Origin: Streptomyces sp. WM6386
GTDB lineage: Bacteria; Actinomycetota; Actinomycetes; Streptomycetales; Streptomycetaceae
DNA: 64,000 nucleotides
Assembly: GCF_000972385.1 (NCBI RefSeq)
Contig: NZ_JXTE01000004.1
Coordinates: forward strand, 124,001 to 188,000
Direction of reading: 5' to 3'
Shown: positions 8,483 through 17,254 of the stretch, piece by piece
Numbering within the stretch: the stretch's first letter is position 1
Layout of the letters: each line of letters starts with the position of its first letter
Program-made: the position numbers and the translations under genes
Notes under the pieces: model-generated
What the model was told of the DNA's origin: nothing
What the model saw: only the letters and a program-made list of their open reading frames with translations
Databases searched by the model: none

Positions 8483-8989
8483 ATGACTGATCAGGACGTG
8501 ACGGTGCGGCGCGCCCGCGCGGAGGACATACCGGGACTGGTCGCCTCCAGCGCGCGGCTCTTCGCGGAGGACGGCGGCACCCGGGACGCGACCATCAACG
8601 TCGACTGGCCGCACGAGCACGCGGCGGCGTCGTTCGCGGCCGCGCTGGAGGACCCGGAGCGCCTCGTGCTCGTCGTGGACCATCAAGGACGGGTGGTGGG
8701 ACACCTGATGGGTTCGGTCACCGAGGCCACGGCCAAGCGGCTGGTCAGGTCCGCGACCCTGGTCAGCATGTACGTCCGCCCCGAGCACCGGCGGGCCCGG
8801 GCCGGGGCCGCTCTGGTGACGGAGTTCCTCGCCTGGGCGCGGGGACAGGGCGCCGAGCAGGCCGAGGTGACGGCGTACGCGGCCAATACCGACGCGATCC
8901 GCTTCTATGAACGGGGCGGTTTCGCACCGCAGTTGGTCACCCTGCGGCAGGCGCTCGGAGGCGACAAAAAGAAAGGGCAAGGGGACTGA
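8483..8989 (+). CDS. GNAT-family N-acetyltransferase
   Basis: 168 residues. Acetyl-CoA-binding GNAT core: VTVRRARAEDIPGL at the start, beta-strand LVLVVDHQGRVVGHL, motif A SMYVRPEHRRARAGAALVTEFLAWARGQG with the R-x-x-G-x-A pyrophosphate loop variant, and motif B TAYAANTDAIRFYERGGF. Substrate unknown. ATG 8483 has only a weak ribosome-binding site (TTCGGG). Divergent from DUF1304-tetR and close to its operators. Confidence 0.85.
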   Translation: MTDQDVTVRRARAEDIPGLVASSARLFAEDGGTRDATINVDWPHEHAAASFAAALEDPERLVLVVDHQGRVVGHLMGSVTEATAKRLVRSATLVSMYVRPEHRRARAGAALVTEFLAWARGQGAEQAEVTAYAANTDAIRFYERGGFAPQLVTLRQALGGDKKKGQGD

Positions 8990-9024
8990 GCCCTCCTTGC
9001 CATGTTCAACATATAGCGCACCCG

Positions 9025-9043
9025 GGGGCTTGCGGCAAGGCCC
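9025..9043 (+). promoter_or_regulatory. Rifamycin-associated element (RAE)-like inverted repeat
   Basis: GGGGCTTGCGGCAAGGCCC, a 19-bp near-perfect inverted repeat (core CTTGC-G-GCAAG) 59 bp upstream of the glycosyltransferase start. From memory it matches the RAE, the cis element found upstream of rifamycin-inactivating genes and helR in actinobacteria. An AT-rich stretch ATATAG lies just upstream (9010-9015) and could be part of the promoter. Confidence 0.75.
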
Positions 9044-9102
9044 CGGTGGTACCGCAGAATCTCCGCTCGAAGCCGGAAACGCGGAGAACGGGGAGTCACG
9101 AA

Positions 9103-10344
9103 GTGCGAGTTTTGTTGTCGACGTACGGGTCGCGCGGGGACGTCCAGCCGATGGCGGCGCTCGCTGTGGAGCTGCGGGCGCTCGGCGCGGAGGTACGGGT
9201 GTGCGCGCCGGCGGACGAGGAGTTCGCGAAGCTGCTGGACCGTGTCGGCGTGCAGCTGGTGCCGGTCGGCCCGTCGGCGCGTGCGCTGACCACCCAGGCG
9301 CCACCGCCGTCCGCTGCGAACCTGCCCCAGCGCGCGGCCGCCGTGCTCGCCAGCCAGCTGGAGGGGGTCACCGCGGCTGCCGACGGGTGCGACCTGGTGG
9401 TGGCGACCGGCATGATCTCGGCCGCGGCCGGCGCGCTGTCGGTGGCCGAGAAGTTCGGCATCCCTGCCGTGTCCGTCACCTTCCAGCAGCTCACCCTGCC
9501 CTCCCCGCTGCGCCGCCCGCTGGCGTATCCGGGCAGGCCGCTGCCGACGGACGTGACCGACAACCGGGTGCTGTGGAAGCTGGACGCCGAGAACATCAAC
9601 GCGCTGTTCGGCGAGGCGCTCAACTCCACCCGGGCGTCGATCGGCCTGCCCCCGGTGGACGACGTCCGGGACTACGTGATCGGCGACCGGCCGTGGCTGG
9701 CCACGGACCCCGTCCTGGACCCGTGGCAGGAGACGGCGGACTTCGACGTCGTACAGACCGGCGCGTGGGCCATGCCGGACGAACGCCCGCTGCCGGACGA
9801 CCTGGTGGCGTTCCTGGACGCCGGTGAACCGCCGGTGTTCGTGGGCTTCGGCAGCATGCCCATGCGTGAGTCGACGGACGTCGTCGAGGTGGCGGTCGAG
9901 GCGGTCCGTGCGCAGGGGCGCCGCATACTCGTCGGGCGTGGCTGGGCCGACCTGAGCCTGATCGACGGCCAGGACGACTGCTTCGCCGTCGGCGACACCA
10001 ACCACCAGGCGCTGTTCCCCCGGGTGGCGGCCGTCGTGCACCACGGCGGCGCGGGCACCACCACGACAGCTGCCCGGGCCGGCGTGCCCCAGGTGCTGGT
10101 ACCCCAGCTCGCGGACCAGCCGTACTGGGCCGGGCGGGTGGCCGAGCTGGGCATCGGCGCGGCACACGACGGTCCGACACCGACCTTCGCATCCCTGTCC
10201 GCCGCGCTCGGCACCGCCCTGGCCCCCGAGACCCGCGAGCGGGCGCGGGCCGTGGGTGACGCGGTCCGCACCGACGGGGCGGCGGTGGCCGCGAAGCTCG
10301 TCCTCGACACCATCGGCCAGGGAAAGCCCACCGCGTCCGCCTGA
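9103..10344 (+). CDS. rgt: MGT/UGT-type glycosyltransferase, probable rifamycin glycosyltransferase
   Basis: 413-residue GT-B fold glycosyltransferase using a nucleotide sugar. N-terminal VLLSTYGSRGDVQPMAALAVELRALG is the acceptor-domain signature of the family; the C-terminal donor motif HHGGAGTTTTAARAGVPQV lies at ~312-330, followed by DQPYWAGRVAELGIG. The start is GTG 9103 with GGGAG 7 bp upstream; an upstream ATG at 9046 adds residues overlapping the promoter. The RAE-like repeat upstream and the helR-like gene downstream indicate that it inactivates rifamycins by glycosylating the ansa-chain hydroxyl, as described for Rgt of Streptomyces. Family by sight; rifamycin specificity by context. 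Confidence 0.8.
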   Translation: MRVLLSTYGSRGDVQPMAALAVELRALGAEVRVCAPADEEFAKLLDRVGVQLVPVGPSARALTTQAPPPSAANLPQRAAAVLASQLEGVTAAADGCDLVVATGMISAAAGALSVAEKFGIPAVSVTFQQLTLPSPLRRPLAYPGRPLPTDVTDNRVLWKLDAENINALFGEALNSTRASIGLPPVDDVRDYVIGDRPWLATDPVLDPWQETADFDVVQTGAWAMPDERPLPDDLVAFLDAGEPPVFVGFGSMPMRESTDVVEVAVEAVRAQGRRILVGRGWADLSLIDGQDDCFAVGDTNHQALFPRVAAVVHHGGAGTTTTAARAGVPQVLVPQLADQPYWAGRVAELGIGAAHDGPTPTFASLSAALGTALAPETRERARAVGDAVRTDGAAVAAKLVLDTIGQGKPTASA

Positions 10345-10451
10345 ACCCCACGCGACGGAGCGTCGCCCGGGGCGGCCACCAGGTCCGCCGAGCCGGTCCG
10401 TACCTTTTGCCGTGCACCATGGTCACACGACCTCATACCGGAGCTGATCAT

Positions 10452-12617
10452 TTGAACACCCTGCCCACCAGCGCGTTCGACCTCCCCGACCGTCTCGCGT
10501 CCAAGGCCGACCCGGCGCTGATCGCCGGCGACGAGCAGCACTTCGCGGCCCTCGCCGAGTGCCTCGAGCAGTCCATCGCCGAGGTGTCCGGGCAGCTCGA
10601 CGCCGCGCGCAGGGCACCCGGCGGCATGGGCCGGCACGCGATGGACCGGGACACGGAGATCCACCGGTTGACCGCCCGCCTGCGCACCCTGCGCCGGTTC
10701 GGGCTCGACCTGTGCCTGGGACACATGGTCTCCGCCGACGACTCCGAGCCCCTCTACATCGGACGGCTCGGCCTGACCGACAGCTCCGGCCGCCGACTGC
10801 TGGTCGACTGGCGCTCACCGGCCGCCGAGCCGTTCTTCGGCGCCACCCACGGCAACCCGATGGGGCTGACCAGCCGCCGCAGGTACCGCTGGACCGGCGG
10901 CCGGATCAGCGACTACTGGGACGAGGTGTTCACCGCCGACGGGCTGGAGCACCATGCCGCGCTCGACGACCAGTCCGCCTTCATCGCCAGCCTGGGCAGC
11001 AACCGCTCGCCCCGGATGCGGGACGTCCTGGGCACCATCCAGGCCGACCAGGACGCCATCATCCGCGCGGGATCGCGCGGCGCACTCGTCGTCGACGGCG
11101 GTCCGGGCACCGGCAAGACCGTCGTCGCCCTGCACCGCTCCGCCTACCTCCTCCACTCCGACCCCCGCCTCGGTCACCGTCGCGGCGGCGTGCTCTTCGT
11201 CGGCCCGCACCGGCCGTATCTGTCGTACGTCTCGGACGTCCTGCCCAGCCTCGGCGAGGAGGGCGTGCAGACCTGCATCCTGCGGGACCTCGTCGCCGAA
11301 GGAGCCACGGCGGGGATCGAGGCCGACCCGGAGGCGGCCCGGCTGAAGTCGTCCGCGGAACTGGTGGGGGCGATCGAGAAGGCCGTCAGGTTCTACGAGG
11401 AGCCGCCCGCCAAGGGGATGACGGTCACCACCCACTGGTCCGACATCCCCCTGAGCGCCGACGAGTGGGCGGTGGCGTTCGACGCGGCGGAACCCGGCAC
11501 CGCGCACAACGAGGCGCGCGACCAGGTGTGGGAGGAACTGCTCACCATCCTGATGGACAAGCACGAGGGCGACGTGTCGCCCGACCTGCTCCGCAAGTCG
11601 CTGCGGCAGAACAGGGAACTGCGCACCGCCTTCGACCGCGCCTGGCCGCTGCTCGAAGCGGCCGACCTCGTCGGAGACCTGTGGACGGTACCCGCCTACC
11701 TGCGGATGTGCGCCCCCTGGCTCACCCCCGACGAGGTGCGCAGGCTCCAGCGCGCCGAGGCCCAGGCCTGGACGGTGTCCGACCTGCCGCTCCTGGACGC
11801 GGCCCGGCAGCGGCTCGGCGACCCGGAGACGGCCCGGCGCCAGGTCCGGCACAAGGCCGCCCTCGCCGTCCAGCGGGAGCAGATGACGCGGGTCGTCGAC
11901 AGTCTGATCGAGGCCGTCTCCAACTCGGGCGCCGACGGGGACGACGGCGAAGGCCTGGTGACGATGTTGCGCGGGGAGGACGCCAAGGTCAGCCTGGTCG
12001 ACGAGTCCGAACTGGCCGCCGCCGACCCGGACCTGCTCGCGGGCCCGTTCGCGCACATCGTCGTGGACGAGGCCCAGGAGCTGACCGACGCGGAGTGGCA
12101 GATGCTGCTGCTTCGGTGCCCGTCCCGGAGCTTCACCATCGTCGGGGACCGCGCGCAGGCCAGGCACGGGTTCACGGAGTCGTGGCAGGAACGGCTGGAG
12201 CGGGTCGGGCTCGACCGGATCGAGATGGCCTCCCTGAGCATCAACTACCGGACGCCGGAGGAGATCATGGCGGAGGCCGAGCCGGTCATCCGGGCCGCGC
12301 TCCCGGACGCCAACGTGCCGACGTCCATCCGCAGCAGTGGTGTCCCGGTCGTCCACGGAGCGGTCACGGAGCTGGAGTCGGTCCTGGACACCTGGCTCGC
12401 CGCGCACGCCGACGGGATCGCCTGTGTCATCGGGGACCCCGCGTTCCGGGCGACGCCGAGGGTGCGGTCGCTGACCCCGGAGCTGTCGAAGGGGCTCGAG
12501 TTCGATCTGGTCGTCCTGGTCGACCCGGAGAAGTTCGGCCAGGGCGTCGAGGGAGCGGTCGACCACTACGTCGCGATGACCCGGGCCACCCAGCAGCTCG
12601 TCGTCCTCACCGGCTGA
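10452..12617 (+). CDS. helR: HelR-type RNA polymerase-associated helicase-like ATPase
   Basis: 721-residue UvrD/Rep-like ATPase of the HelD/HelR class. Walker A GGPGTGKT at ~216-223, Walker B VDEAQEL at ~538-544, and later superfamily-1 motifs INYRTPEEI and GLEFDLVVLVDP. The N-terminal helical arm ITLTARLRTLRRFG-like segment and LLVDWRSPAAEPFF match the HelD/HelR architecture. HelR displaces rifamycins from RNA polymerase. Start is TTG 10452 with GGAG 8 bp upstream; longer in-frame starts lack a ribosome-binding site. It follows the glycosyltransferase by 107 bp with no separate RAE visible, so the two may share one promoter. Confidence 0.85.
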   Translation: MNTLPTSAFDLPDRLASKADPALIAGDEQHFAALAECLEQSIAEVSGQLDAARRAPGGMGRHAMDRDTEIHRLTARLRTLRRFGLDLCLGHMVSADDSEPLYIGRLGLTDSSGRRLLVDWRSPAAEPFFGATHGNPMGLTSRRRYRWTGGRISDYWDEVFTADGLEHHAALDDQSAFIASLGSNRSPRMRDVLGTIQADQDAIIRAGSRGALVVDGGPGTGKTVVALHRSAYLLHSDPRLGHRRGGVLFVGPHRPYLSYVSDVLPSLGEEGVQTCILRDLVAEGATAGIEADPEAARLKSSAELVGAIEKAVRFYEEPPAKGMTVTTHWSDIPLSADEWAVAFDAAEPGTAHNEARDQVWEELLTILMDKHEGDVSPDLLRKSLRQNRELRTAFDRAWPLLEAADLVGDLWTVPAYLRMCAPWLTPDEVRRLQRAEAQAWTVSDLPLLDAARQRLGDPETARRQVRHKAALAVQREQMTRVVDSLIEAVSNSGADGDDGEGLVTMLRGEDAKVSLVDESELAAADPDLLAGPFAHIVVDEAQELTDAEWQMLLLRCPSRSFTIVGDRAQARHGFTESWQERLERVGLDRIEMASLSINYRTPEEIMAEAEPVIRAALPDANVPTSIRSSGVPVVHGAVTELESVLDTWLAAHADGIACVIGDPAFRATPRVRSLTPELSKGLEFDLVVLVDPEKFGQGVEGAVDHYVAMTRATQQLVVLTG

Positions 12618-12624
12618 CGCCCTC

Positions 12625-12649
12625 CCGCGCCCTCCTCCGGAGGGCGCGG
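12625..12649 (+). terminator. Hairpin after helR
   Basis: 11-bp perfect stem (CCGCGCCCTCC paired with GGAGGGCGCGG) and 3-nt loop, starting 8 bp after the helR stop. No U-run, as common for Streptomyces terminators. Confidence 0.6.
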
Positions 12650-12905
12650 CGCCGCCGCCGTCCGTTTTCACAACTGTGCTGGTCAGTATGGATATTTGTC
12701 GATGTGCGGTTGCTGGCTGAGCGTGACGGAACCCTCACTTCCGCCGAGCCGTGAGGTTGATCTTTTCCGGTTCAAACCCGATAAGCTCCCCTCTGGCACC
12801 GCGAGTTGACCCGATCACCATCGGTCGTCCCGCGACGCGTCCCACTCAGTGCGATTCCCCTTGCACACCCCCCGTTGTTCGATTGTGTTGCTTCGAAGGA
12901 TGCAG
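12650..12905 (+). promoter_or_regulatory. Conservon upstream region
   Basis: About 255 bp before cvnA, less GC-rich than its surroundings (for example 12663-12700). It must contain the operon promoter but no convincing -35/-10 pair or operator was recognised. Confidence 0.3.
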
Positions 12906-14558
12906 ATGGAACTCGCCACTCCGCCACCGGCGGCGCGGGCCCCTGTCGCCTGGTACGGCTGGTGGCTGATGCCACTGGCCTTGGGAGGCGGGACGGTTGC
13001 CGCCACGTTCATGAGCTCGGAGGGCATCACCGCGGCCGTCGCCGGGGCCGCCGCGACGGCGGCGAGCTCCGTGTGCGTCCGGCTCCTGGTCCGCACCCGC
13101 AAGGAGTTGCGGCGGGCCGAGGGATCCTTCCGCACCTCGCAGTCCGAGCACTCCCAGCAGTGGCAGCAGCATGTGGCTGTACTGGAGCGGAAGTTCGCCG
13201 CCGAGTACACCGCCCAGGACCACCGGCTGGCCGAGCAGTCCGCCGCCCATGAGTCCCAGCTCGCCGAGCAGGCGCGCGCCTACGAGCAGCGGCTGACCGA
13301 CCAGGCCGCCTCGTATGAGTCGCAGCTCGCCGACCGGGCCGAGATCTGGGAGGAGCAGTTGGCGCACCAGCTGTCCGCGGTCGCCCGGCTCGCCGACGAG
13401 CAACTCCCCGAGGCGCTCGCGCAGTTGCGTGCCGGCGACGCCATCGACGACCTGCTGCCGGCCACCGACCAGTGCGCCAAGGTGAGCGCCGAGCTCCAGG
13501 CCGAGCTGCGCAAGGTCCTCAGGACCTCGCTGATCGGTGTCGAGCGCGAGTTCGACCGCTCGACCTCCGCAGAGCAGGCCGTGATCAGCATCGGCAACCG
13601 TATCCATGTGCTGACCAGCAAGCTCCGTGGCCGTCTGCACGAGATGCAGGGCGAGCACGGCCGACTGCCCTCCGTGGCACGCGGTCTGATGGAGCTCGAC
13701 CAGGAGATCGGCCCCGCCGACTGTCTCGCCGCCAGCATCGGTGTGCTGGGTGGCTCGGACCGGCCCGGCCGGCAGTGGCAGGAGCCCCAGCGGCTGCTCA
13801 GCGTGGTCCGCGGTGGCATCGGCCGGATCAAGGAGTTCCAGCGGGTCGACGTACGCCATCTGCCCGAACTCGGTGTCGACGGCGGTCTGGTGGACCACCT
13901 CACGCTGATCTTCGCGCACCTCCTGGACAACGCGGCCCGTTACTCGCCGCCCACCGAACCGGTGATCGTCTCCGGCAAGGAGGTGCCCAACGGCGTCGGC
14001 ATCGAGATCCAGGACTCCGGCAAGGGCCTGAGCGAGCAGAAGAAGCTCGAGGCCGAGCAGGCGCTGGCCGGTACCGAGGCCGGACCGGGTCTCGGCGGCA
14101 TCACCGAGGACGCCACCATCGGCCTCAGGGTCGTCGGCATCCTGGCCCGCCGCTACGGCATCCGCGTCACCTTCGCGGACTCGCCCTGGCTCGGCACCTC
14201 GGTGGTCGTGGTGGTCCCGCACAAGTACTTCAGCCCGCTGCCCGCGGCAGCACCGGTGGCGCAGCCCGTCGCGCCCGCCCCCGCCAGGGGGTCGGTCCCG
14301 GAGGCGCCGGCCGAGGAAGCGGCGGACACCACACCGGGCGGACTGCCGCGGCGCCGCAGCAGGCGCGGCGAGGAGCAGCGGCAGCAGACGGCCGAGCGCA
14401 CCGAGGTGGCCACGGGGACGAGCGTCTTCGCCGTCCCTCCGGACGCGTCGTTCGCCGGTCTTGCCGCGTTCGCCACCGCCGGACGCGAGTCCGAGGAGCC
14501 GGCCGGCCGGCCCGACGGCCGCGAGTCCACCGAGCACCGCACTGAAGAGAGCGACTAG
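12906..14558 (+). CDS. cvnA: Conservon protein CvnA, membrane sensor histidine-kinase-like ATPase
   Basis: 550 residues. Two N-terminal transmembrane helices (~18-36 and ~40-62), a coiled-coil with repeated AEQ/AYEQRL/ADQAASYESQL segments (~80-160), then an HATPase_c domain (LIFAHLLDNAARYSPP, N-box; IQDSGKGLS, G1; GLRVVGILARRYG). A disordered Pro/Ala-rich tail follows. ATG 12906 has GAAGGA 5 bp upstream and is preferred to earlier GTG/ATG codons. First gene of a conservon, a Streptomyces unit in which membrane CvnA works with Roadblock, DUF742 and GTPase partners somewhat like a G-protein-coupled receptor complex. Confidence 0.9.
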   Translation: MELATPPPAARAPVAWYGWWLMPLALGGGTVAATFMSSEGITAAVAGAAATAASSVCVRLLVRTRKELRRAEGSFRTSQSEHSQQWQQHVAVLERKFAAEYTAQDHRLAEQSAAHESQLAEQARAYEQRLTDQAASYESQLADRAEIWEEQLAHQLSAVARLADEQLPEALAQLRAGDAIDDLLPATDQCAKVSAELQAELRKVLRTSLIGVEREFDRSTSAEQAVISIGNRIHVLTSKLRGRLHEMQGEHGRLPSVARGLMELDQEIGPADCLAASIGVLGGSDRPGRQWQEPQRLLSVVRGGIGRIKEFQRVDVRHLPELGVDGGLVDHLTLIFAHLLDNAARYSPPTEPVIVSGKEVPNGVGIEIQDSGKGLSEQKKLEAEQALAGTEAGPGLGGITEDATIGLRVVGILARRYGIRVTFADSPWLGTSVVVVVPHKYFSPLPAAAPVAQPVAPAPARGSVPEAPAEEAADTTPGGLPRRRSRRGEEQRQQTAERTEVATGTSVFAVPPDASFAGLAAFATAGRESEEPAGRPDGRESTEHRTEESD

Positions 14559-14563
14559 TCCAC

Positions 14564-14983
14564 ATGACGCAACAGGGAACCGACGTGAGCTGGGCGCTCC
14601 GCGACCTCGTGGAGTCCATCCCGGAGATTCGCTTCGCCCTCGTGGCCTCCAGCGACGGCAAGGCCATCACCTCCTTCGGCGCCGAGGACCCCGACGACGT
14701 GGACCGCTTCGCGGCGGTGGTGGCCGGTCTGCAGGCGCTGGCCCAGCCGGTCGCCGAGCAGTTCGTCCGGCCCGGCGGGCAGCGGGGGCAGTTGCGGCTG
14801 GCGATGATCGAGGTCGACGGCGGTCACCTCTTCGTCGTACGCGCGGGGGTGGAGACGTATCTCGGTGTGCTCGCCCGTGAAGGCCTCGACCAGGGCCTGC
14901 TCGGGCACCAGATGAGGGACCTGGCCCGCAGGATGGGCGAGCTCCTCGGCACCTCTCCGCGCCTGGAGGAGCACTCTGGATGA
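14564..14983 (+). CDS. cvnB: Conservon protein CvnB, Roadblock/LC7 family
   Basis: 139 residues with the Roadblock/LC7 fold: LRDLVESIPEIRFALVASSDGKAIT and LRLAMIEVDGGHLFVVRAGVETYLGVLARE. In bacteria such proteins regulate Ras-like GTPases (MglB type), matching the GTPase CvnD three genes on. ATG 14564 is 5 bp after cvnA; its stop overlaps the cvnC start (ATGA). Confidence 0.92.
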   Translation: MTQQGTDVSWALRDLVESIPEIRFALVASSDGKAITSFGAEDPDDVDRFAAVVAGLQALAQPVAEQFVRPGGQRGQLRLAMIEVDGGHLFVVRAGVETYLGVLAREGLDQGLLGHQMRDLARRMGELLGTSPRLEEHSG

Positions 14984-15351
14984 GTGCTCCTTCCGGGCCC
15001 ACGGACCCGTCCGGTCTAGAGCGCTACTACGTCCTCACCGGGGGCCGTAGCGGGCCGGTCGGTTCGGCGTCGAGCCTCGATGTGGCGACCCTCATCGTCT
15101 CGCGCACCGCCCCCGTCCCGGGGCTGCAGCACGAGCACGAGGAGATCCTCCGGCGCTGCCGCGAACCGCTGTCGGTGGCCGAACTCGGCGCCCACCTGGG
15201 ACTGCCCTTCAACATTCTCGCGGTGCTGCTGACGGACCTGCTCGATGCGGACCGCGTGGAAGCCCGTGACCCCGTCCCGGCGCACGACGCCCGCCGCGGG
15301 CCCGACCTCGCGCTCCTTGAGGAGGTACTCAGTGGACTTGAACGGCTTTGA
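14980..15351 (+). CDS. cvnC: Conservon protein CvnC, DUF742 family
   Basis: 123 residues, DUF742: YYVLTGGRSGPVGSASSLDVATLIVS at the N-terminus and a winged-helix-like segment LSVAELGAHLGLPFNILAVLLTDLLDADRVEARDP. The fold suggests protein or DNA binding but the biochemical role is unknown. Overlaps cvnB by 4 bp and cvnD by 20 bp. Confidence 0.92.
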   Translation: MSAPSGPTDPSGLERYYVLTGGRSGPVGSASSLDVATLIVSRTAPVPGLQHEHEEILRRCREPLSVAELGAHLGLPFNILAVLLTDLLDADRVEARDPVPAHDARRGPDLALLEEVLSGLERL

Positions 15352-15937
15352 CCGGCTCGGCCGGCCGGACGACGGGGAGACCCGCTCGGTCAAGGTGATG
15401 ATCGCCGGTGGATTCGGCACCGGGAAGACCACGTTGGTCGGCTCGGTGAGCGACATCAGGCCGCTCACCACCGAGGAGACCCTCACCGAGGCCAGCGCCG
15501 CCGACGACCGCCTCATCGGGGTCGCCGACAAGACGGAGACCACCGTCAGCCTGGACTTCGGCAAGATCCGCCTCAACGACAGCCTGATGCTGTACCTGTT
15601 CGGCACCCCGGGCCAGGAGCGGTTCTGGTTCCTGTGGAACGGCCTGTTCAAGGGAGCGCTCGGCGCCGTCGTCCTGGTCGACACCCGGCGCCTGGCCTCC
15701 AGCTTCCGGGCGATCGAGGAGATGGAGCGGCAGAACGTCCCCTTCGTCGTCGCCCTGAACATCTTCCCGGACTCCCGGCACTATCCGGTAGAGGAGATCC
15801 GGGACGCCCTGGACATCCCCCCGCACATCCCGGTCGTGGCCTGCGACGCCCGTGACCGGACCTCCAGCCGTGACGTGCTGGTCGCCCTGATACGTCATGT
15901 GAAGGACCGCTTCGCCGTCGCTCTGGAGCCCCGATGA
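15332..15937 (+). CDS. cvnD: Conservon protein CvnD, Ras-like GTPase
   Basis: 201-residue ATP/GTP-binding protein. P-loop GGFGTGKTT (~25-33), switch-II-like FGTPGQERFWF (~90-100) with the Gln of GQE, and the guanine-specificity region replaced by ALNIFPD (NxxxD instead of NKxD), as is usual for MglA-like and CvnD proteins. Start GTG 15332, inside the end of cvnC, has GAGGAGG 7 bp upstream. Expected to be regulated by the Roadblock protein CvnB. Overlaps the P450 start by 4 bp. Confidence 0.92.
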   Translation: MDLNGFDRLGRPDDGETRSVKVMIAGGFGTGKTTLVGSVSDIRPLTTEETLTEASAADDRLIGVADKTETTVSLDFGKIRLNDSLMLYLFGTPGQERFWFLWNGLFKGALGAVVLVDTRRLASSFRAIEEMERQNVPFVVALNIFPDSRHYPVEEIRDALDIPPHIPVVACDARDRTSSRDVLVALIRHVKDRFAVALEPR

Positions 15938-17184
15938 ACGACCAGACGTCACACGGTCCCGACGCGCCCCGCAGGTGCCCCGTCGCGCACGCCGGGGCAG
16001 AACTCACCCGGCTGTACGGTCCGGACGCGGCCACCGACCCGCAGGCCGTCTACGAGCGGCTGCGCAAGGAGCACGGCTCCGTCGCACCGGTGCTGCTGGA
16101 GGGCGACGTTCCCGCCTGGCTGGTGCTCGGCTACCGCGACAACCGGCGGGTGCTGGACAACCCTCGTCAGTTCAGCCGGGACGCCCGCATCTGGCGGGAC
16201 TGGCGGGAGGGCCGGGTGGCGGAGACCTCGCCGCTGGTGCCGATGCTGGGCTGGCGGCCCGACTGCGTCTCCCAGGACGGAGAGCCGCACCGCAGGCTGC
16301 GCGGTGCGGTCACCGACGGCCTGCTGGCCGCCTCGAGCCGCGGCATCCGGCGGCACGCCACGTACTTCGCGAACCAGCAGATCGACGTGTTCGCCGACGC
16401 CGGGCGCGCCGACCTGGTGGCCGACTACGCCGAGCACCTGCCGATGCTCGTGCTCACGCGGATCCTGGGCCTTCCCAAGGCGGACGGGCTACGCCTGATC
16501 GAGTCGTGCGCCCAGGTCTTCAAGGGCGGCGAAGGCGCCCTCGTGCACAACGAGCACATCATGCAGATCCTGGGCGAACTCGCCCGGCGCAAGCGGTCCG
16601 AACCGGGCTCGGACTTCACCACCGCCCTGCTGGAGCACCCTGCGGCGCTGGACGAGGACGAGGTCGTCAGCCATCTGCGGCTGGTGCTGATCGCCGCCCA
16701 CACCACGACCAGCAACCTGTTGGCCCGGGTGCTGCAGCTGGTCCTGACGGACACGGCGCGGCTGTCCGGGCTGATCAGCGGTCAGCTGAGCGTGTCCGCC
16801 GTGGTGGAGGAGGTCATGTGGAACACCCCGCCGCTGGCTGTCCTGCCGGGGCGGTTCGCCACCAGCGAGCTGGAGCTCGGCGGGCATGGCATCAAGGAGG
16901 GAGACCTGCTCCTTCTCGGCCTCGCCCCGGGCAACGTCGACCCGGAGATCCGGCCCGACGAGGGTGTGGCGGTCCAGGGCAACCAGTCGCACCTGGCCTT
17001 CAGCGCCGGTCCGCACGAGTGCCCCGGGCAGAGCATCGGCCAGTCCATCATCGAGGTCGGCGTGAACGTCCTGCTGCACCGGCTGACGGGCCTGTGCCTG
17101 GCCGTAGCGCCGGAGGAACTCCGCTCGACCGCCTCCACATGGGAGTTCCGGCTGGACAGTCTGCCGGTCGAGTTCACCGTCTAG
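15934..17184 (+). CDS. Conservon-associated cytochrome P450 with non-canonical ExxR
   Basis: 416 residues, last gene of the conservon, ATGA overlap with cvnD. Haem-binding loop FSAGPHECPG at 356-365 with axial Cys363; I-helix segment LIAAHTTTSNLL (252-263) with an Ala-Ala-His in place of the usual AGxxT start. The K-helix ExxR is E293-V-M-W296: the near-universal Arg is Trp. The same substitution type is known for the conservon-associated CYP157 family of Streptomyces. Conservons often end in one or two P450 genes whose substrates are unknown. The intact haem loop argues that it still binds haem. Confidence 0.9.
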   Translation: MNDQTSHGPDAPRRCPVAHAGAELTRLYGPDAATDPQAVYERLRKEHGSVAPVLLEGDVPAWLVLGYRDNRRVLDNPRQFSRDARIWRDWREGRVAETSPLVPMLGWRPDCVSQDGEPHRRLRGAVTDGLLAASSRGIRRHATYFANQQIDVFADAGRADLVADYAEHLPMLVLTRILGLPKADGLRLIESCAQVFKGGEGALVHNEHIMQILGELARRKRSEPGSDFTTALLEHPAALDEDEVVSHLRLVLIAAHTTTSNLLARVLQLVLTDTARLSGLISGQLSVSAVVEEVMWNTPPLAVLPGRFATSELELGGHGIKEGDLLLLGLAPGNVDPEIRPDEGVAVQGNQSHLAFSAGPHECPGQSIGQSIIEVGVNVLLHRLTGLCLAVAPEELRSTASTWEFRLDSLPVEFTV

Positions 17185-17200
17185 GCCACGCCAAGGGACC

Positions 17201-17228
17201 GCTGCCCGGCCGGTTCTGGCCGGGCAGC
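17201..17228 (+). terminator. Hairpin ending the conservon operon
   Basis: Perfect 11-bp stem GCTGCCCGGCC / GGCCGGGCAGC with a 6-nt loop, 17 bp after the P450 stop and between convergent genes. It can act on both strands. Confidence 0.7.
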
Positions 17229-17254
17229 GCCGCGTCCGGAAGAGGATCGAGGCG

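Noticed and set aside
10815..12671. 618-residue minus-strand frame opposite helR
   Set aside because: Low-complexity translation; helR on the plus strand has the P-loop and all helicase motifs.
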